Below, piece by piece: positions 35,216 to 45,396 of a stretch of 64,000 nt of DNA (position 1 is the first letter of the stretch; every line of letters begins with the position of its first letter). The position numbers and the translations under genes were made by a program. The notes beneath the pieces are model-generated. The model saw only the letters and a list, made by a program, of their open reading frames with translations, did not search any database and was not told the origin of the DNA. The stretch comes from Rubripirellula sp. (GTDB lineage: Bacteria; Planctomycetota; Planctomycetia; Pirellulales; Pirellulaceae). The DNA lies in assembly GCA_012270065.1 (NCBI GenBank), contig JAAXJB010000030.1, positions 34,094 to 98,093 on the forward strand, read 5' to 3'.

Positions 35216-36751
35216 TCAGGGCATCGGTTGTGTCAAGCGTTCCATTTCCTCCAGCAATTCCTCAGCCTGCTCGAAATCCTGTTGTTGCAGTGCCCGATTG
35301 ACTTTTTGCATGGTGCGCTGGATCTGCTGAAGTTTCCGTTGAATGTTTTCCGCCTTTGCGATGGAATTTCTGAAACGTTGCATGAGTTCGCGTGGGGGAC
35401 CTTTGGCAGCGTCTTGCCGGTTTGGCATGGGGCGTTGTCCCGGAGCCAGCAATTGCTCCCGGGCACTCTGGTAACGTTTGTGAATGAACTGCTTCATGGA
35501 AGCGATGATGCCTTCATAACTTTGATCTTCGGGGACAGTGGCACGCCGGTTGGGAAACGGGTCGTTTTTCAAGTCTTCCTGTATCAATTCAAATTTGGAA
35601 TCGAGTTTCTTGCAAAGTTCCTGTGGCTGGAAATGGGTTTCCAGAATCCTGGAAGCCGTTTTACGGTAACGCGATAGCAGGTTTGGATTTTGGATCATTC
35701 GTTCCAGTAAAGGGATCTGGATGCCTTGAGGGATCGGCCACGCAGCATTCCAGTCTTCAAGCACATAAACCTTGCCGAATGCCACCTCGCAAAATCCGAC
35801 GTCCAGGTCCCATGGCAGATAGTGCCACCTCGAAGATTCACGCTGCCGGTACAAGTAGTAATTGTGTGGTCCCCAGCCGGTCAATTGGTCGAAAGCTCCT
35901 GAGAGCAGCATTACCGACGTTGTTTCCAGAAAGTTGTCGATGTCCAGAATCTGGGACAGCACCTGTTCGAATTCATCATCCGCAACACCATTGATGTTTT
36001 TGATAAAACCTACAAGCTCACTGATTTCATTATCGTCTTCTGCCTGTTTGTTTTTTGCTTCAAATGCCTTGTTGTAAACTTCAGGACGATCACCCACGAA
36101 GCGCAGGTCTCCGCCTGGACCACCGGTATCATTCTTCCATAGGCCGCCAGGTTTACCAGGAAAGTTTCGCCGAATGAAGGTTTCGTCGATGCGTTCTGCA
36201 TTGACATACACGCCAGCAAAAATGTCATTGATGTACAGTCTGGCGTAATTGCAGCGGTGTGTTTTATGCCCCAGTGTGCGCAGGATGTCCGTGATGATTG
36301 GCTCGCTGAAAAGACTTCCAAATTGAACGCCATTGTCAAGCGAAATGCGTTCCAATCCCAGGAAACGTTGTTGCTCACGGTACTTGCTGAATTTGATCAG
36401 ATAGCTGCGTTTATGTTTCTGTTCTGGCTGACTTGAACTGTTTCCTTTGAAACGCACGCCAACATCCTTGAATGTTTGATCCTTCCATGTCATTACAGCT
36501 GGTACATAGACACACTTCGGCAACGCCGATTTCATTTTCTGCTGATCGGAATCGGTTATCCGTAGATGGATGGTTTGTACCGTGTCGGGATCGTAAAAGC
36601 TGTCCTGCTGGTGGTCGTGCATGGCAGTTCGATCAGCGGCAGTTGCGGGCGGTTTGGCGGTCAATGAGCCCGTTTGTGGTGTCTGCGCCAGAAGCCCCGG
36701 GAGTGGCATTATCAGCAAAGCGGCAGTTGCGCATTGGATTTTCAGTTGCAT
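35216..36751 (-). CDS. Secreted CotH-family kinase-like protein (short form)
   Basis: About 511 residues with a signal peptide (AALLIMPLPGLLAQ). The CotH domain is visible from VRFKGNSSSQ through YARLYINDIFAGVYVNAERID to RWHYLPWDLDVGF. CotH proteins are atypical protein kinases; the DLD in LPWDLD resembles the metal-binding DFG of kinases. A helical, Gln/Glu-rich C-terminus (about 440-511) forms a probable coiled coil. It is encoded beside a second, longer CotH gene on the same strand, across about 300 bp. Surface-protein phosphorylation is a plausible role; there is no proof here. Confidence 0.82.
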   Translation of the reverse strand: MQLKIQCATAALLIMPLPGLLAQTPQTGSLTAKPPATAADRTAMHDHQQDSFYDPDTVQTIHLRITDSDQQKMKSALPKCVYVPAVMTWKDQTFKDVGVRFKGNSSSQPEQKHKRSYLIKFSKYREQQRFLGLERISLDNGVQFGSLFSEPIITDILRTLGHKTHRCNYARLYINDIFAGVYVNAERIDETFIRRNFPGKPGGLWKNDTGGPGGDLRFVGDRPEVYNKAFEAKNKQAEDDNEISELVGFIKNINGVADDEFEQVLSQILDIDNFLETTSVMLLSGAFDQLTGWGPHNYYLYRQRESSRWHYLPWDLDVGFCEVAFGKVYVLEDWNAAWPIPQGIQIPLLERMIQNPNLLSRYRKTASRILETHFQPQELCKKLDSKFELIQEDLKNDPFPNRRATVPEDQSYEGIIASMKQFIHKRYQSAREQLLAPGQRPMPNRQDAAKGPPRELMQRFRNSIAKAENIQRKLQQIQRTMQKVNRALQQQDFEQAEELLEEMERLTQPMP

Positions 36752-37053
36752 GTCGATGCGGATCGGCAAAGGTATCGGATGGGACTATCTGTCCAGTGAT
36801 TCTGATTTTAACCGATCATCACGGTTCACAACCATGCTGTACTGGACTCGACAGTGGTCAGATTACTGATCTTCCCGAAACCGATGACTTGAGCGAAGTC
36901 GTCCATTCACTGCTGTTCGCTTTCATGTGAATGCAGCATGGGCCACTCTGAAAACGCGTTTGAAGCCTTCGGCAATGTGATGCCTTGGCAGTTCATTCCA
37001 ATTCCAATTGCCCGGTGGAATGCGAAAAAGACAGAGAAGCACCGCTCATGGGA
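36752..37053. other. Gap between the two CotH genes
   Basis: These 302 bp separate two minus-strand CotH genes. No supported gene, hairpin or repeat is apparent, so it should contain the promoter of the shorter CotH gene and the 3' end of the longer one. Confidence 0.4.
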
Positions 37054-39906
37054 TCAGAGTGCAACGGAGGTTAGCCCACTGGGAGGGGAATCAGGGGCAG
37101 TGGTTTTTTCGGGCAGACTGTCCTGGGTCAGTCCATGTTGTCTGAGTTCTTCCAGCATCAGTGCGCTTCGACGGGGAAACCATTCTTGCAGCATTCGTTG
37201 TTTCTGTTCGAGCCACGATCCGTCTGGCGTGTATGGTTTTTCTGAATGAATGTCTCCCCAACGTGCAGATTCGGCTATTAGCGAGGGCTCTACTGTTCTT
37301 AACAGATCCGCATACCTTTTCTGACAGGCGGCAGCCCCGAGCACCCCATCGTCTCCGCACCACAAATGCACGCGTTGAGCGAACATGGTGTGAAATTTTT
37401 CGCTTGTCATCAAGCGGTTGAAGAGGTGCACGAAAGAACCCTCTTCCCCTTCCTTTTCCAGAGGAAGAGCATAGTCAATTTCTTCATTTTTCCATCCGGA
37501 TGCGAACGAGGAGTCGGCGTCCCAGAGGATGAACTTGAGTTTCTTGCCCTGCATGTCTCTGCAAAAAGCTCGCATGTTGTTGCCGTTGACCAGAGCCCAG
37601 TCTTCATTGCCCGTGTACATGTGGATCAAGCAGTAATCGATCAGGTTGACGATATCCAATGCGGAGGCCAGTTCTTCAAACTCAACCGGGTCATTGAGAT
37701 CTCCGTTTGCCAGTTCTGTGATGTTGTCCCAGACAAGTTCACCAGCTTCGTCAGTATCAATCCTTCTGTTTCTGCTTCGTAGCGTGACGTACTGATCTTC
37801 TTTTCCGCCCAGTTGGTGAGCCAGATATTCTTCATCTGGGCGTTCCACCAGATTGTACAGTCCCCAGTAGAGACCATTCAGGCAGACGTGGACAAACCGC
37901 CCACGTACCGCGAGATGTCCCATTTCCTGTGAGGTCATGCGGGACCATTGATCACGCATGTACTGTGCACGCGAACGGACAGGCTCACGGTGCGATGCCC
38001 ATGAATCATCGGTGCTTCGCAGCATCAGGCTGGAACATGCATCAAGACTGGGAATTGCCTTGACACTGTAGCCAAGTCTTTCCCAATATCGAATCGCAGC
38101 AACCCATTGTGCTCGGGACATTCCACTTGCAGTTCCAAAACGACCTGAGTTTGCATTGATGATTACCGCTTCATCAGATTCAAACCATGCTTCACCACCC
38201 ACCGATGCCTTCTGGCTAAGATTGGTGTGTACAATACGTCCGCGTGGAGTGGGAAAAGGGGTGGCGTCGAGTGCCAGGTTCACACCTCTGTCATCGATGG
38301 TCCAGAGATATTTGGTTTGCTTTTGTCCGTATTCACCATGGACGACTTTTTCAAACCGCTTTGCTTTCCGTGTTTGCAGGCCGTGGGAAGCATCAATCAA
38401 CTTGCCTTCGTTCTGTTCCAGCTTTGCGGCGGGCGGGCGCAACGGACCAACTTCCTGATCAGGAGCATCGGTTTGCAGGGATTCAAAAATTGGCTCGTCC
38501 AGAACAGAAAGGCCATAGCGGGCGCGGAAGCTGAGTCGCAGTGAATGTTTCTTCCAGTCCGGACGCCTGCTTTCGAATCCAGCAATCCGCAAGCCGCAAG
38601 GTGCCTGAAATCCCGGTTCGTTCTGGTCGGGCAGTAATTCGATTACTGCGGGAACTTCCCATTCCATGCCTCGTTCCCATGAATTCGAGTAGATCCCATC
38701 TTTCCCGAAAACAGAGGCCGTCGGAGCGACTACCGAAACCATTGGCAGGCTGCCAAGAGCAGCAAGGATCTCCGCTTGGTGCTTTACGGTCACTTCCGGG
38801 TCCATTTCATAATCCGCTTCCGTTTTGTTCCACTTCTGAGGGAAGCCGGCGGGATTGGCTGATTGACTGATCAGCTCATCCTTGTGAATGAAACTGCGGG
38901 TCAGAACGGTGGATGCAAACCGGTTTTTGCCAAAAGCACGGGCCCGTATCGTTGTTGTGTGATCGATCGTCAGCGGCCCTCGATACAGTTCACCAGTGCC
39001 CTCTTCAGGGACGCTGCCATCAGTTGTGAAGCGAATGACTGTGCCCGGGGTGTCGCATTCAAGTGTGATGGTGAAAGTGGAATCGTAGAGGCACGATCTG
39101 TGCGAACATTTGACTGCTTCTGTGAAACCAATCGCTTTCGGTGCATTTGGTTCCAGTGGAGTCGGGTGCAACAGAGGTTGTGGATGGTGCGCCGATGGTC
39201 CGAATGAAACACCGTGAGTGGCATCAGGCATTCCCACTGCGATCGTCTGATCAATGGTTCTCCCGTCGGGTCTCACCAAATGCAGGTGTTCACCGGATTT
39301 TGCCAGACGGAAGTTGGTGTGTACTTCTTCGTGATCGGAAAAATCAAGTCCTGAGGCAAATATGAGTATCCGCTCGTTCGGTGAAAGTATCAATTCCGGT
39401 AGTTGCCATTTTGCAGGCTCTTCAGCCTTGTCGGTCAGATACCAACCTGTCGCATTGAATGGTTGATTCCCTTGATTCCAGAGTTCGATCCAGTCCGGAC
39501 ATCCATCGTCCCAATCTACGATTTCACCGGCATTCGATGCTTGGACCTCCGCGATGACAAGACGAGTGGTCGAAGACGGAACGGATATTGCGGTGCGAAG
39601 CGAGTGAAAAGTATTTGCGTGCGTTCGAAAGTTTCCGCCCACGGGCAGAGCTCGGGACTCGCGCTCCAGCTTCGTTCTGTACTTCAGTGACGTAACCCGG
39701 GTGTTGATGGCAGCAGCATCGAGTGTTGCAATGTTCAGGTACTGACCGAACAGAACCCTGATCCCCGACAACTCCACGGTTACCGCGATCAAAATCAAAG
39801 AGGCAGCATAGATGCTGAGATGCTTGCGGAATGCAGCAAGCCGACCAGTGCGTGTGCGACCATCCGGGTTTTGATGCTGATTGCGACCTGAACCTTGCTT
39901 GCTCAT
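37054..39906 (-). CDS. Large secreted CotH protein with lamin-tail and chitobiase-like domains
   Basis: About 950 residues. After a basic N-terminus and a membrane or signal helix (about 29-46) come a lamin-tail domain (LVIAEVQASNAGEIVDWDDG, then ELWNQGNQPFNATGWYLTD), a chitobiase-like or FN3-like C-terminal-type domain (TVIRFTTDGSVPEEGTGELY), and a CotH domain (RFVHVCLNGLYWGLYNLVER ... FILWDADSSF). The order lamin-tail, chitobiase, CotH is common in planctomycete surface proteins. It is expected on or outside the outer membrane. I use the ATG at 39906; a TTG at 39918 opens the frame. Same orientation as the shorter CotH gene, which suggests a pair. Confidence 0.82.
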   Translation of the reverse strand: MSKQGSGRNQHQNPDGRTRTGRLAAFRKHLSIYAASLILIAVTVELSGIRVLFGQYLNIATLDAAAINTRVTSLKYRTKLERESRALPVGGNFRTHANTFHSLRTAISVPSSTTRLVIAEVQASNAGEIVDWDDGCPDWIELWNQGNQPFNATGWYLTDKAEEPAKWQLPELILSPNERILIFASGLDFSDHEEVHTNFRLAKSGEHLHLVRPDGRTIDQTIAVGMPDATHGVSFGPSAHHPQPLLHPTPLEPNAPKAIGFTEAVKCSHRSCLYDSTFTITLECDTPGTVIRFTTDGSVPEEGTGELYRGPLTIDHTTTIRARAFGKNRFASTVLTRSFIHKDELISQSANPAGFPQKWNKTEADYEMDPEVTVKHQAEILAALGSLPMVSVVAPTASVFGKDGIYSNSWERGMEWEVPAVIELLPDQNEPGFQAPCGLRIAGFESRRPDWKKHSLRLSFRARYGLSVLDEPIFESLQTDAPDQEVGPLRPPAAKLEQNEGKLIDASHGLQTRKAKRFEKVVHGEYGQKQTKYLWTIDDRGVNLALDATPFPTPRGRIVHTNLSQKASVGGEAWFESDEAVIINANSGRFGTASGMSRAQWVAAIRYWERLGYSVKAIPSLDACSSLMLRSTDDSWASHREPVRSRAQYMRDQWSRMTSQEMGHLAVRGRFVHVCLNGLYWGLYNLVERPDEEYLAHQLGGKEDQYVTLRSRNRRIDTDEAGELVWDNITELANGDLNDPVEFEELASALDIVNLIDYCLIHMYTGNEDWALVNGNNMRAFCRDMQGKKLKFILWDADSSFASGWKNEEIDYALPLEKEGEEGSFVHLFNRLMTSEKFHTMFAQRVHLWCGDDGVLGAAACQKRYADLLRTVEPSLIAESARWGDIHSEKPYTPDGSWLEQKQRMLQEWFPRRSALMLEELRQHGLTQDSLPEKTTAPDSPPSGLTSVAL

Positions 39907-40158
39907 TGTCTTGTTCAAACATCCTTTCCAGCACGATGGCTCGGAGGCAGGTTTACAGGGGAAGGTGAGAGGTGGGATCTTTCAGGGGGTTGGCTGGTGC
40001 ATGTCCCCGAACTGGACAAGTCTACGACACAGCTGGGAGACAGGCTGGCTCAGGTGCCGGTTATGCCGTTTTTGATGGCAACCGACCCGGAAATCGTCAA
40101 GGTTTCATTGCGCCGGCAGCGCAGACGGGCAGATATCAAGGGTTTTTCTTCTCGTCAG

Positions 40159-40204
40159 CCGTCTTTCGCAGGGTCAGGCCCCCGTCTTTCGCAGGGTCAG
40201 GCCC
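40159..40204. repeat. 23-bp tandem duplication at a gene end
   Basis: Two exact, adjacent 23-bp copies starting CCGTCTTTCGCAGGG (40159-40181 and 40182-40204). The stop codon of the following minus-strand gene lies at the junction. Because 23 is not a multiple of 3, the second copy is read in another frame, which created the present C-terminus. Confidence 0.9.
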
Positions 40205-43200
40205 CGGAGGTCCATCAGCCAGCCTGTGATCTCGCCTTCGGGTCCGAAGCGAATCGATGTCGTGCCCTTTTTGAGTTTCAGCGTACCGATGTCGAGCTGT
40301 TGATAGTCATCCCAGCTTCCAGTGCCCGGGACTTTCGCCCTTACCACCTGTTGGGAACAGTCGAGCTTGCAGGTGTTTCCTGCGACGTCTGCTGGACAGG
40401 CATAATCCAGCGTCACTTTGTATTCTCCGCTGACCGGTACTTCGATTGTCCAAGTGACATACTCATCCGCTTGGTTCCAAAAACCGATGTTTCCATATTT
40501 TTGCTCAAACCGGAATTGTGTCCCGTGCAATTCACTCTTGGAGGCGGGCAGGGAAAGTGTTCCATTGGCCTTTGCATGAATGGTCACCGGGTAATTTCCA
40601 GGCTGTGATGATGGGTGTTTGGAACCGGAATTCAAAAAGGCAATCAGGTCACTCATCTGTTCGGGATTGATTTCCTTTTCCATGCCTTCGGGCATCAGCG
40701 ACTTGCCCGAGGAATGAATTCTTTCAATGTCATTCCTGACGATCGTTGTTGACTTTCCATCCGCTGACTTGATTTCGATTGCCGTGCTTGTTTCACCAGC
40801 AACGATACCAGCATGCACAACACCATCATGCGTTAACACGCTGTAACTGACGTATTTGTTTTCCACTGCGGCGCCCGGGTCGATGATTGCCGTAACCAGC
40901 GCATTGACGGAACGATTCTTGAGGGTCGCCAAATCAGGTCCTACTTTATGGCCGACGCCATTGAGGTGGTGGCATGCAGCGCAATGCTTCACGAAAACCT
41001 GCTTGCCTGTTGCAGCGTCACCAGCAACTGTCATTGATTCCAGATATTTGTTGATGAGTTCATCACGGACATGATTCGGCGTCGCCGATTCGAATAGTTT
41101 TCTTGCTTTGGCCTGCACGTCTTTGTCAACATGGTTGGTCAGCCTCTGACGGTGGATCGGGGACAGGGCACTGCTGGGAATGGTTTGATCCGTCACAGCC
41201 ACGATCAGATCATTGGTCGTTGACTCGCGCAGCAACAGACTTTCGATCGCCGCATCCCTGACGCTGGGACTCAACGATGAAAAACGATCCAGTATCTTGT
41301 CCGGAGCCTTGGTCGTGATCGCCTGCGTTGCAGCAATCTGTATGTCAGCGGGTTCGGTGACAGACAACAGATCCAACAGACGTTCCGAGTGTTGATCATT
41401 GCGCGAAGCCAGTTGTATGGCCATCAATCGAATCTTCGGATCATTTTTTCGATCCATGGCCAGGTTCAGTGCATGTTTCAGTGAACTGCCAATTCTGTCT
41501 TGAGTCGGTTTTGGTAACTGATTGCCTTGCCGTTCAATGACCGTCAGGATTTCAGCCAATGCATGCATGTTGTCGGGCGACGGAGTCACAGATTCGATCT
41601 GTTCAAGCAGATCGTTTACCACAGCAGTCAGAAATGGCACATTGTTCATTCTTGAAGCCATTTCGAGCATGGTTGGCTGATACAGATCCGCGATCTCCGG
41701 ATGGTTGACAAGGGTGTTGTGAAAACGAATCAGGTTGTCCCGATTCAGGGAGCTAATGATGGCGGCTCTGAGGTAAGGTGCTTGTGCTGACTGCTGCGCC
41801 AGCCTTGCGAGTCCGGTGACACCCTCTTCACCCACAGTTTCTCCAAGTGAGTAGGCGAGCTGCATCCTGACCATGGGATCAGGGTCGTCTGTCATCCGTT
41901 CCAATTGGGCAAGGATTTTTTGCGAGAATGGTTTTTTGGTGGACAGGTGTGTTTCGCAAAGACGAATGGCATGTCGACGAACGGTGCCTGATTTGTCCTC
42001 AAGAGCGGCGAGCAACAGTTTGTGATTCGGGAATTTTGTTCCTGCCAACGTGCATAGAGCGTGCAACCTGCCCATTTCAGAGGGCGAATTTACCGTCATT
42101 TGTTCGAGTTTGGCGGTGACACCCCGGTCATCTCTCTTGACCAGTTCCTGTTGCGCCATGTCTCGCAACCGGCCGTTGCTTGCCTGAAGCAGTTCTGCGA
42201 CTTGTGCGGATTCAAGTTGGTCCAGTGCAATCATGGGACGTGGAGGAGCATCATCCGGGAAGATGCGATAGATGCGTCCTCGATCATGACCGGCGCGCAG
42301 AAAAAGCTCTTTTTCACGCTCATCATCAATCCATTCCGGGTGCTCGATGACCAGGCGGTACATGTCGACGACCCATAGTGCACCATCCGGCCCGGTGGTG
42401 ACGGTGGTTGGGCGAAACCAGCTGTCGGTGGAGGCGAGAAATTCCCGATCCGGGCTTTCTGCTGGGCGTTCGCTGCGGAATGAAACTCCATCCGTGATCA
42501 GTTTTCGACGGTGGACAAGATTGTGCACTGGAGCGCAGGTGAATGTGTCGCCGGCGTATTGCTCTCCCAGAAGGTTGTCCCGATAGACCATGGTGCTGCA
42601 TGCGGAGGTAAATTTGTGGCCGCTTCCTGCAGTCGGCGGCCGGTAACCCGACCAATGGCTCAGCACACGCGAAATTGGAAACAGCTGTGTGTTGTCAACT
42701 CGAGCGATATCGCGTCGTGGCGTTGGTGATGTCACGAATGGATTGCGTCGCATGTAATGATCAGCCAGAACAAAATGACGAACTGGCAGAGGGTTGCTGC
42801 AGCCAAACCAGTTTCCATGATCATCACGATGTCGCCCAAATTGCGTGCGACCCGTTTGCAAGTCGATTTTTCCCGAGTCGGGACGGATTCTCAAATCCTG
42901 ACCTCCCAGATGAAAACGCTCTCCGGTTCGGGTCGATACAACATCCCCTCCGCTATCGCCATTGGCAAGGTAGATCCAGTTGTCCAGACCTCGCTCGAAT
43001 CCATTGACGCGGTGCTGCTGGTTGCCCTCGGCGAAGCCTTCGTAAAGGTTTTCTACGATCTCTGCCTTTCCATCCCGGTCACGGTCCGCTGCAAAAAAGA
43101 TATTTGGTGCTGCACTCACGATCACACCATCACGCCAGGCCATGACACCAGTGGGATAGGCAATGCCGTCAAGAAACAGGGTGGACGAGTCGTACTTGCC

Positions 43201-45288
43201 ATCATGGTCCGTGTCTTCGAGGTATCGCACTCGTCCACCGGGTTCACCTTGGTCGTCCATCCCCAGCGGATAGTCTGCCATCTCGACCACCCACAGTTTG
43301 CCATCGGCACCCCAGTCGATCGCAATCGGATCCATGACCAGTGGTTCTGCAGCAACCAGTTCAGCGGTGAATCCTGTCGGCAATCGGATGGATTGATGGG
43401 AGCGTTCGGGTGATCGCGGGCCGGGTTCGGTGTTGCCCAGAAGTTGGGTAAACGAACGGCGATCCACTCCATCGGGCAGTCGATTGGTGTTTTCGTTCTG
43501 CACCCACATGTGCTCACGGGAAAACCAGACACCATTGTTGGTTCCATTGCGCACGATCAGCGGAATTTCGTCTGTGATTGCGACTTTGCGAGAGAACAGT
43601 CCCGTTCGAGTATCGAACAGCCGGATGCCCGACTCTTTGCCATTGCTGTAAATGACATCATCGTGCCCATCCTCATCCAGGTCGACAAAACGCAGCCCGC
43701 TGTCTTTGCCCGATCCATCAACAATCGGGGCCGGAAATGAACCGGACTCCGACCATTGCCCTTCCTCGTTGATCTGCATCACCAGCTGGCTTTCCGGGTT
43801 GGCAATGATGATCTCCGTTGTCCCGTCGCCGTCAATGTCACGCAGACGCACGCCCTGATCGATGCCCTGGATGGATGTTGGTCTGTCTGACAGCGTTGGG
43901 GGCAAAGAATTGCGGTGCAGTGTGCCATCCTTGAATTCGTAGATCGCTTTCGACCGCGTGTTGTTGACGAGGAGTGAAAAGGTTGAGTCCGGAGTCAGTT
44001 TTCCAATTTGAACTCCATGATCAATTCGCCTCTGCCCCATCGATGATGTGAGCAGAATGTCATGATCGGAATCCTGCCACTTCTGCTGTTCCGGTTGCCA
44101 GACTCGCATGATCCTGCTGTTTTCGTTTCCGATCAGAACATCAAGAAATCCATCAGCATTGATGTCAGTGATGCGTACTCCATTGTCTTCTCCGTTTTCA
44201 GGGGCACGAATGGACTGATTCAGCAGCAGGTGTTGATTGATGCGATCCACGCATTCACCAAACGTCAGGAATTTGACTCGCTTCCCGTATTTCTGTTGGG
44301 CATGTTTGATCACATCGATGATTTGGTCGTTTCTGATCCATCCGTGTGGATGGAACACCAGATTGAACATGCCTTTCTTCAGGACAGTAGCATCGAGTGC
44401 TGCCTTCAGGTCAGCTACCGTGGTCGGGTTGTTTGGCTGATGGAGATGCTGGGCTTCCCAGTCGCTGGGAACCATGCAGGGGAATTGCCAGCACCGTCTT
44501 CCGATGACATACGGGTAGGGATAGTTCTCAATCGTGTTGACGAACGAGGGAAACGGAAGGTACTTGTTCATCCTGGGGCTGCCATCACTATCGACGACAA
44601 GATGTTCCGGAAGATCAGGGTCCTTGTTCGTGAATACATTGAAAACACTACTGTCGGCTTGCAGGAAGTTTCCGGCTGGCGTAGTGCTGTTGAAAATCTC
44701 ACTCCACAGACGTGGGCTGGGTGTATTCCGGGAATCACAGCAGGGCGTACGAAAAGCAACAGGCCGATTGCCCTGAATGGATGCCAGCAGATCGACACAC
44801 CGGTCATAGGTGGATTTGGCGGTATTGAACTGGTCCCCCTGCAAACAGGGACACGGATGGTCCACCGTGTGTACTTCGATCGACAGCCCTTCCGCGAGCC
44901 ATTTCTGAAGCTGCGGGTCTTGCGGATTGACTGAGCAGGTCATGATGCTGACTGGTGATCGCCCCTCCACGGTTTTGAGATAGTCCAGGATGGGACGCAG
45001 ATAGGCCTCATAAATTGCCGGATCACGCATGTCATCAATTCCCAGAGTGATGACCGCATCGACTCCCGGCTCTCCAATCCATTGCGGCGTGATCAGTTTC
45101 GGGAACGATGTTCCCGGGTAATAGGGTTCCGAATACTCTGCCAGAAAAGCGTGAGGGTTTTCTGCATGTGCTTTCTGCGTGCCTCCATTGAATGTGGAAG
45201 TCAGGCAAGGCAGGAAGAAACTGCCCAACAGGAAGAAGCAGGTCGCGACGGCCGATAACCTGATCGGCGGGTTAAGACTCATGAGCAT
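40174..45288 (-). CDS. Multidomain deacetylase-like / PVC-propeller / HEAT / cytochrome c protein
   Basis: About 1704 residues. A signal peptide precedes a polysaccharide-deacetylase-like domain (about 50-350) with GIDDMRD in the motif-1 place, HTVDHP (a good match to HxxxHP) and FRTPCC. FG-GAP/VCBS-like repeats follow (DINADGFLDVLIG, DIDGDGTTEIII), then the PVC-type propeller (FTAELVAAEPLVMDPIAIDW ... WVVEMADYP), HEAT-like repeats, a cytochrome c motif (CAACH at about 1435-1439; KNRSVNALVTAIIDPGAAV) and a C-terminal carbohydrate-binding-like sandwich. A secreted enzyme that binds, deacetylates and perhaps oxidises a glycan is one reading. I use the ATG at 45288, with a second at 45282. It diverges from the next gene. 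Confidence 0.85.
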   Translation of the reverse strand: MLMSLNPPIRLSAVATCFFLLGSFFLPCLTSTFNGGTQKAHAENPHAFLAEYSEPYYPGTSFPKLITPQWIGEPGVDAVITLGIDDMRDPAIYEAYLRPILDYLKTVEGRSPVSIMTCSVNPQDPQLQKWLAEGLSIEVHTVDHPCPCLQGDQFNTAKSTYDRCVDLLASIQGNRPVAFRTPCCDSRNTPSPRLWSEIFNSTTPAGNFLQADSSVFNVFTNKDPDLPEHLVVDSDGSPRMNKYLPFPSFVNTIENYPYPYVIGRRCWQFPCMVPSDWEAQHLHQPNNPTTVADLKAALDATVLKKGMFNLVFHPHGWIRNDQIIDVIKHAQQKYGKRVKFLTFGECVDRINQHLLLNQSIRAPENGEDNGVRITDINADGFLDVLIGNENSRIMRVWQPEQQKWQDSDHDILLTSSMGQRRIDHGVQIGKLTPDSTFSLLVNNTRSKAIYEFKDGTLHRNSLPPTLSDRPTSIQGIDQGVRLRDIDGDGTTEIIIANPESQLVMQINEEGQWSESGSFPAPIVDGSGKDSGLRFVDLDEDGHDDVIYSNGKESGIRLFDTRTGLFSRKVAITDEIPLIVRNGTNNGVWFSREHMWVQNENTNRLPDGVDRRSFTQLLGNTEPGPRSPERSHQSIRLPTGFTAELVAAEPLVMDPIAIDWGADGKLWVVEMADYPLGMDDQGEPGGRVRYLEDTDHDGKYDSSTLFLDGIAYPTGVMAWRDGVIVSAAPNIFFAADRDRDGKAEIVENLYEGFAEGNQQHRVNGFERGLDNWIYLANGDSGGDVVSTRTGERFHLGGQDLRIRPDSGKIDLQTGRTQFGRHRDDHGNWFGCSNPLPVRHFVLADHYMRRNPFVTSPTPRRDIARVDNTQLFPISRVLSHWSGYRPPTAGSGHKFTSACSTMVYRDNLLGEQYAGDTFTCAPVHNLVHRRKLITDGVSFRSERPAESPDREFLASTDSWFRPTTVTTGPDGALWVVDMYRLVIEHPEWIDDEREKELFLRAGHDRGRIYRIFPDDAPPRPMIALDQLESAQVAELLQASNGRLRDMAQQELVKRDDRGVTAKLEQMTVNSPSEMGRLHALCTLAGTKFPNHKLLLAALEDKSGTVRRHAIRLCETHLSTKKPFSQKILAQLERMTDDPDPMVRMQLAYSLGETVGEEGVTGLARLAQQSAQAPYLRAAIISSLNRDNLIRFHNTLVNHPEIADLYQPTMLEMASRMNNVPFLTAVVNDLLEQIESVTPSPDNMHALAEILTVIERQGNQLPKPTQDRIGSSLKHALNLAMDRKNDPKIRLMAIQLASRNDQHSERLLDLLSVTEPADIQIAATQAITTKAPDKILDRFSSLSPSVRDAAIESLLLRESTTNDLIVAVTDQTIPSSALSPIHRQRLTNHVDKDVQAKARKLFESATPNHVRDELINKYLESMTVAGDAATGKQVFVKHCAACHHLNGVGHKVGPDLATLKNRSVNALVTAIIDPGAAVENKYVSYSVLTHDGVVHAGIVAGETSTAIEIKSADGKSTTIVRNDIERIHSSGKSLMPEGMEKEINPEQMSDLIAFLNSGSKHPSSQPGNYPVTIHAKANGTLSLPASKSELHGTQFRFEQKYGNIGFWNQADEYVTWTIEVPVSGEYKVTLDYACPADVAGNTCKLDCSQQVVRAKVPGTGSWDDYQQLDIGTLKLKKGTTSIRFGPEGEITGWLMDLRGLTLRKTGA

Positions 45289-45368
45289 CAGTTGTCTCGG
45301 GGCAGGAGCCGTTTGGAAGACCGTGAATTCCGGTTTCCCCAAATTGTACAGAATGGAATCTCCGATTT

Positions 45369-45396
45369 TTGGCTAACGCGGCCGTTCTGTTATAAT
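45369..45396 (+). promoter_or_regulatory. Sigma-70-like promoter for the LamG/DUF1553 gene
   Basis: A perfect -10 box TATAAT (45391-45396) has TTGGCT (45369-45374) as a -35-like element 16 bp upstream. It lies about 70 bp before the ATG at 45468. The -10 match is strong and the -35 weak. Confidence 0.5.
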
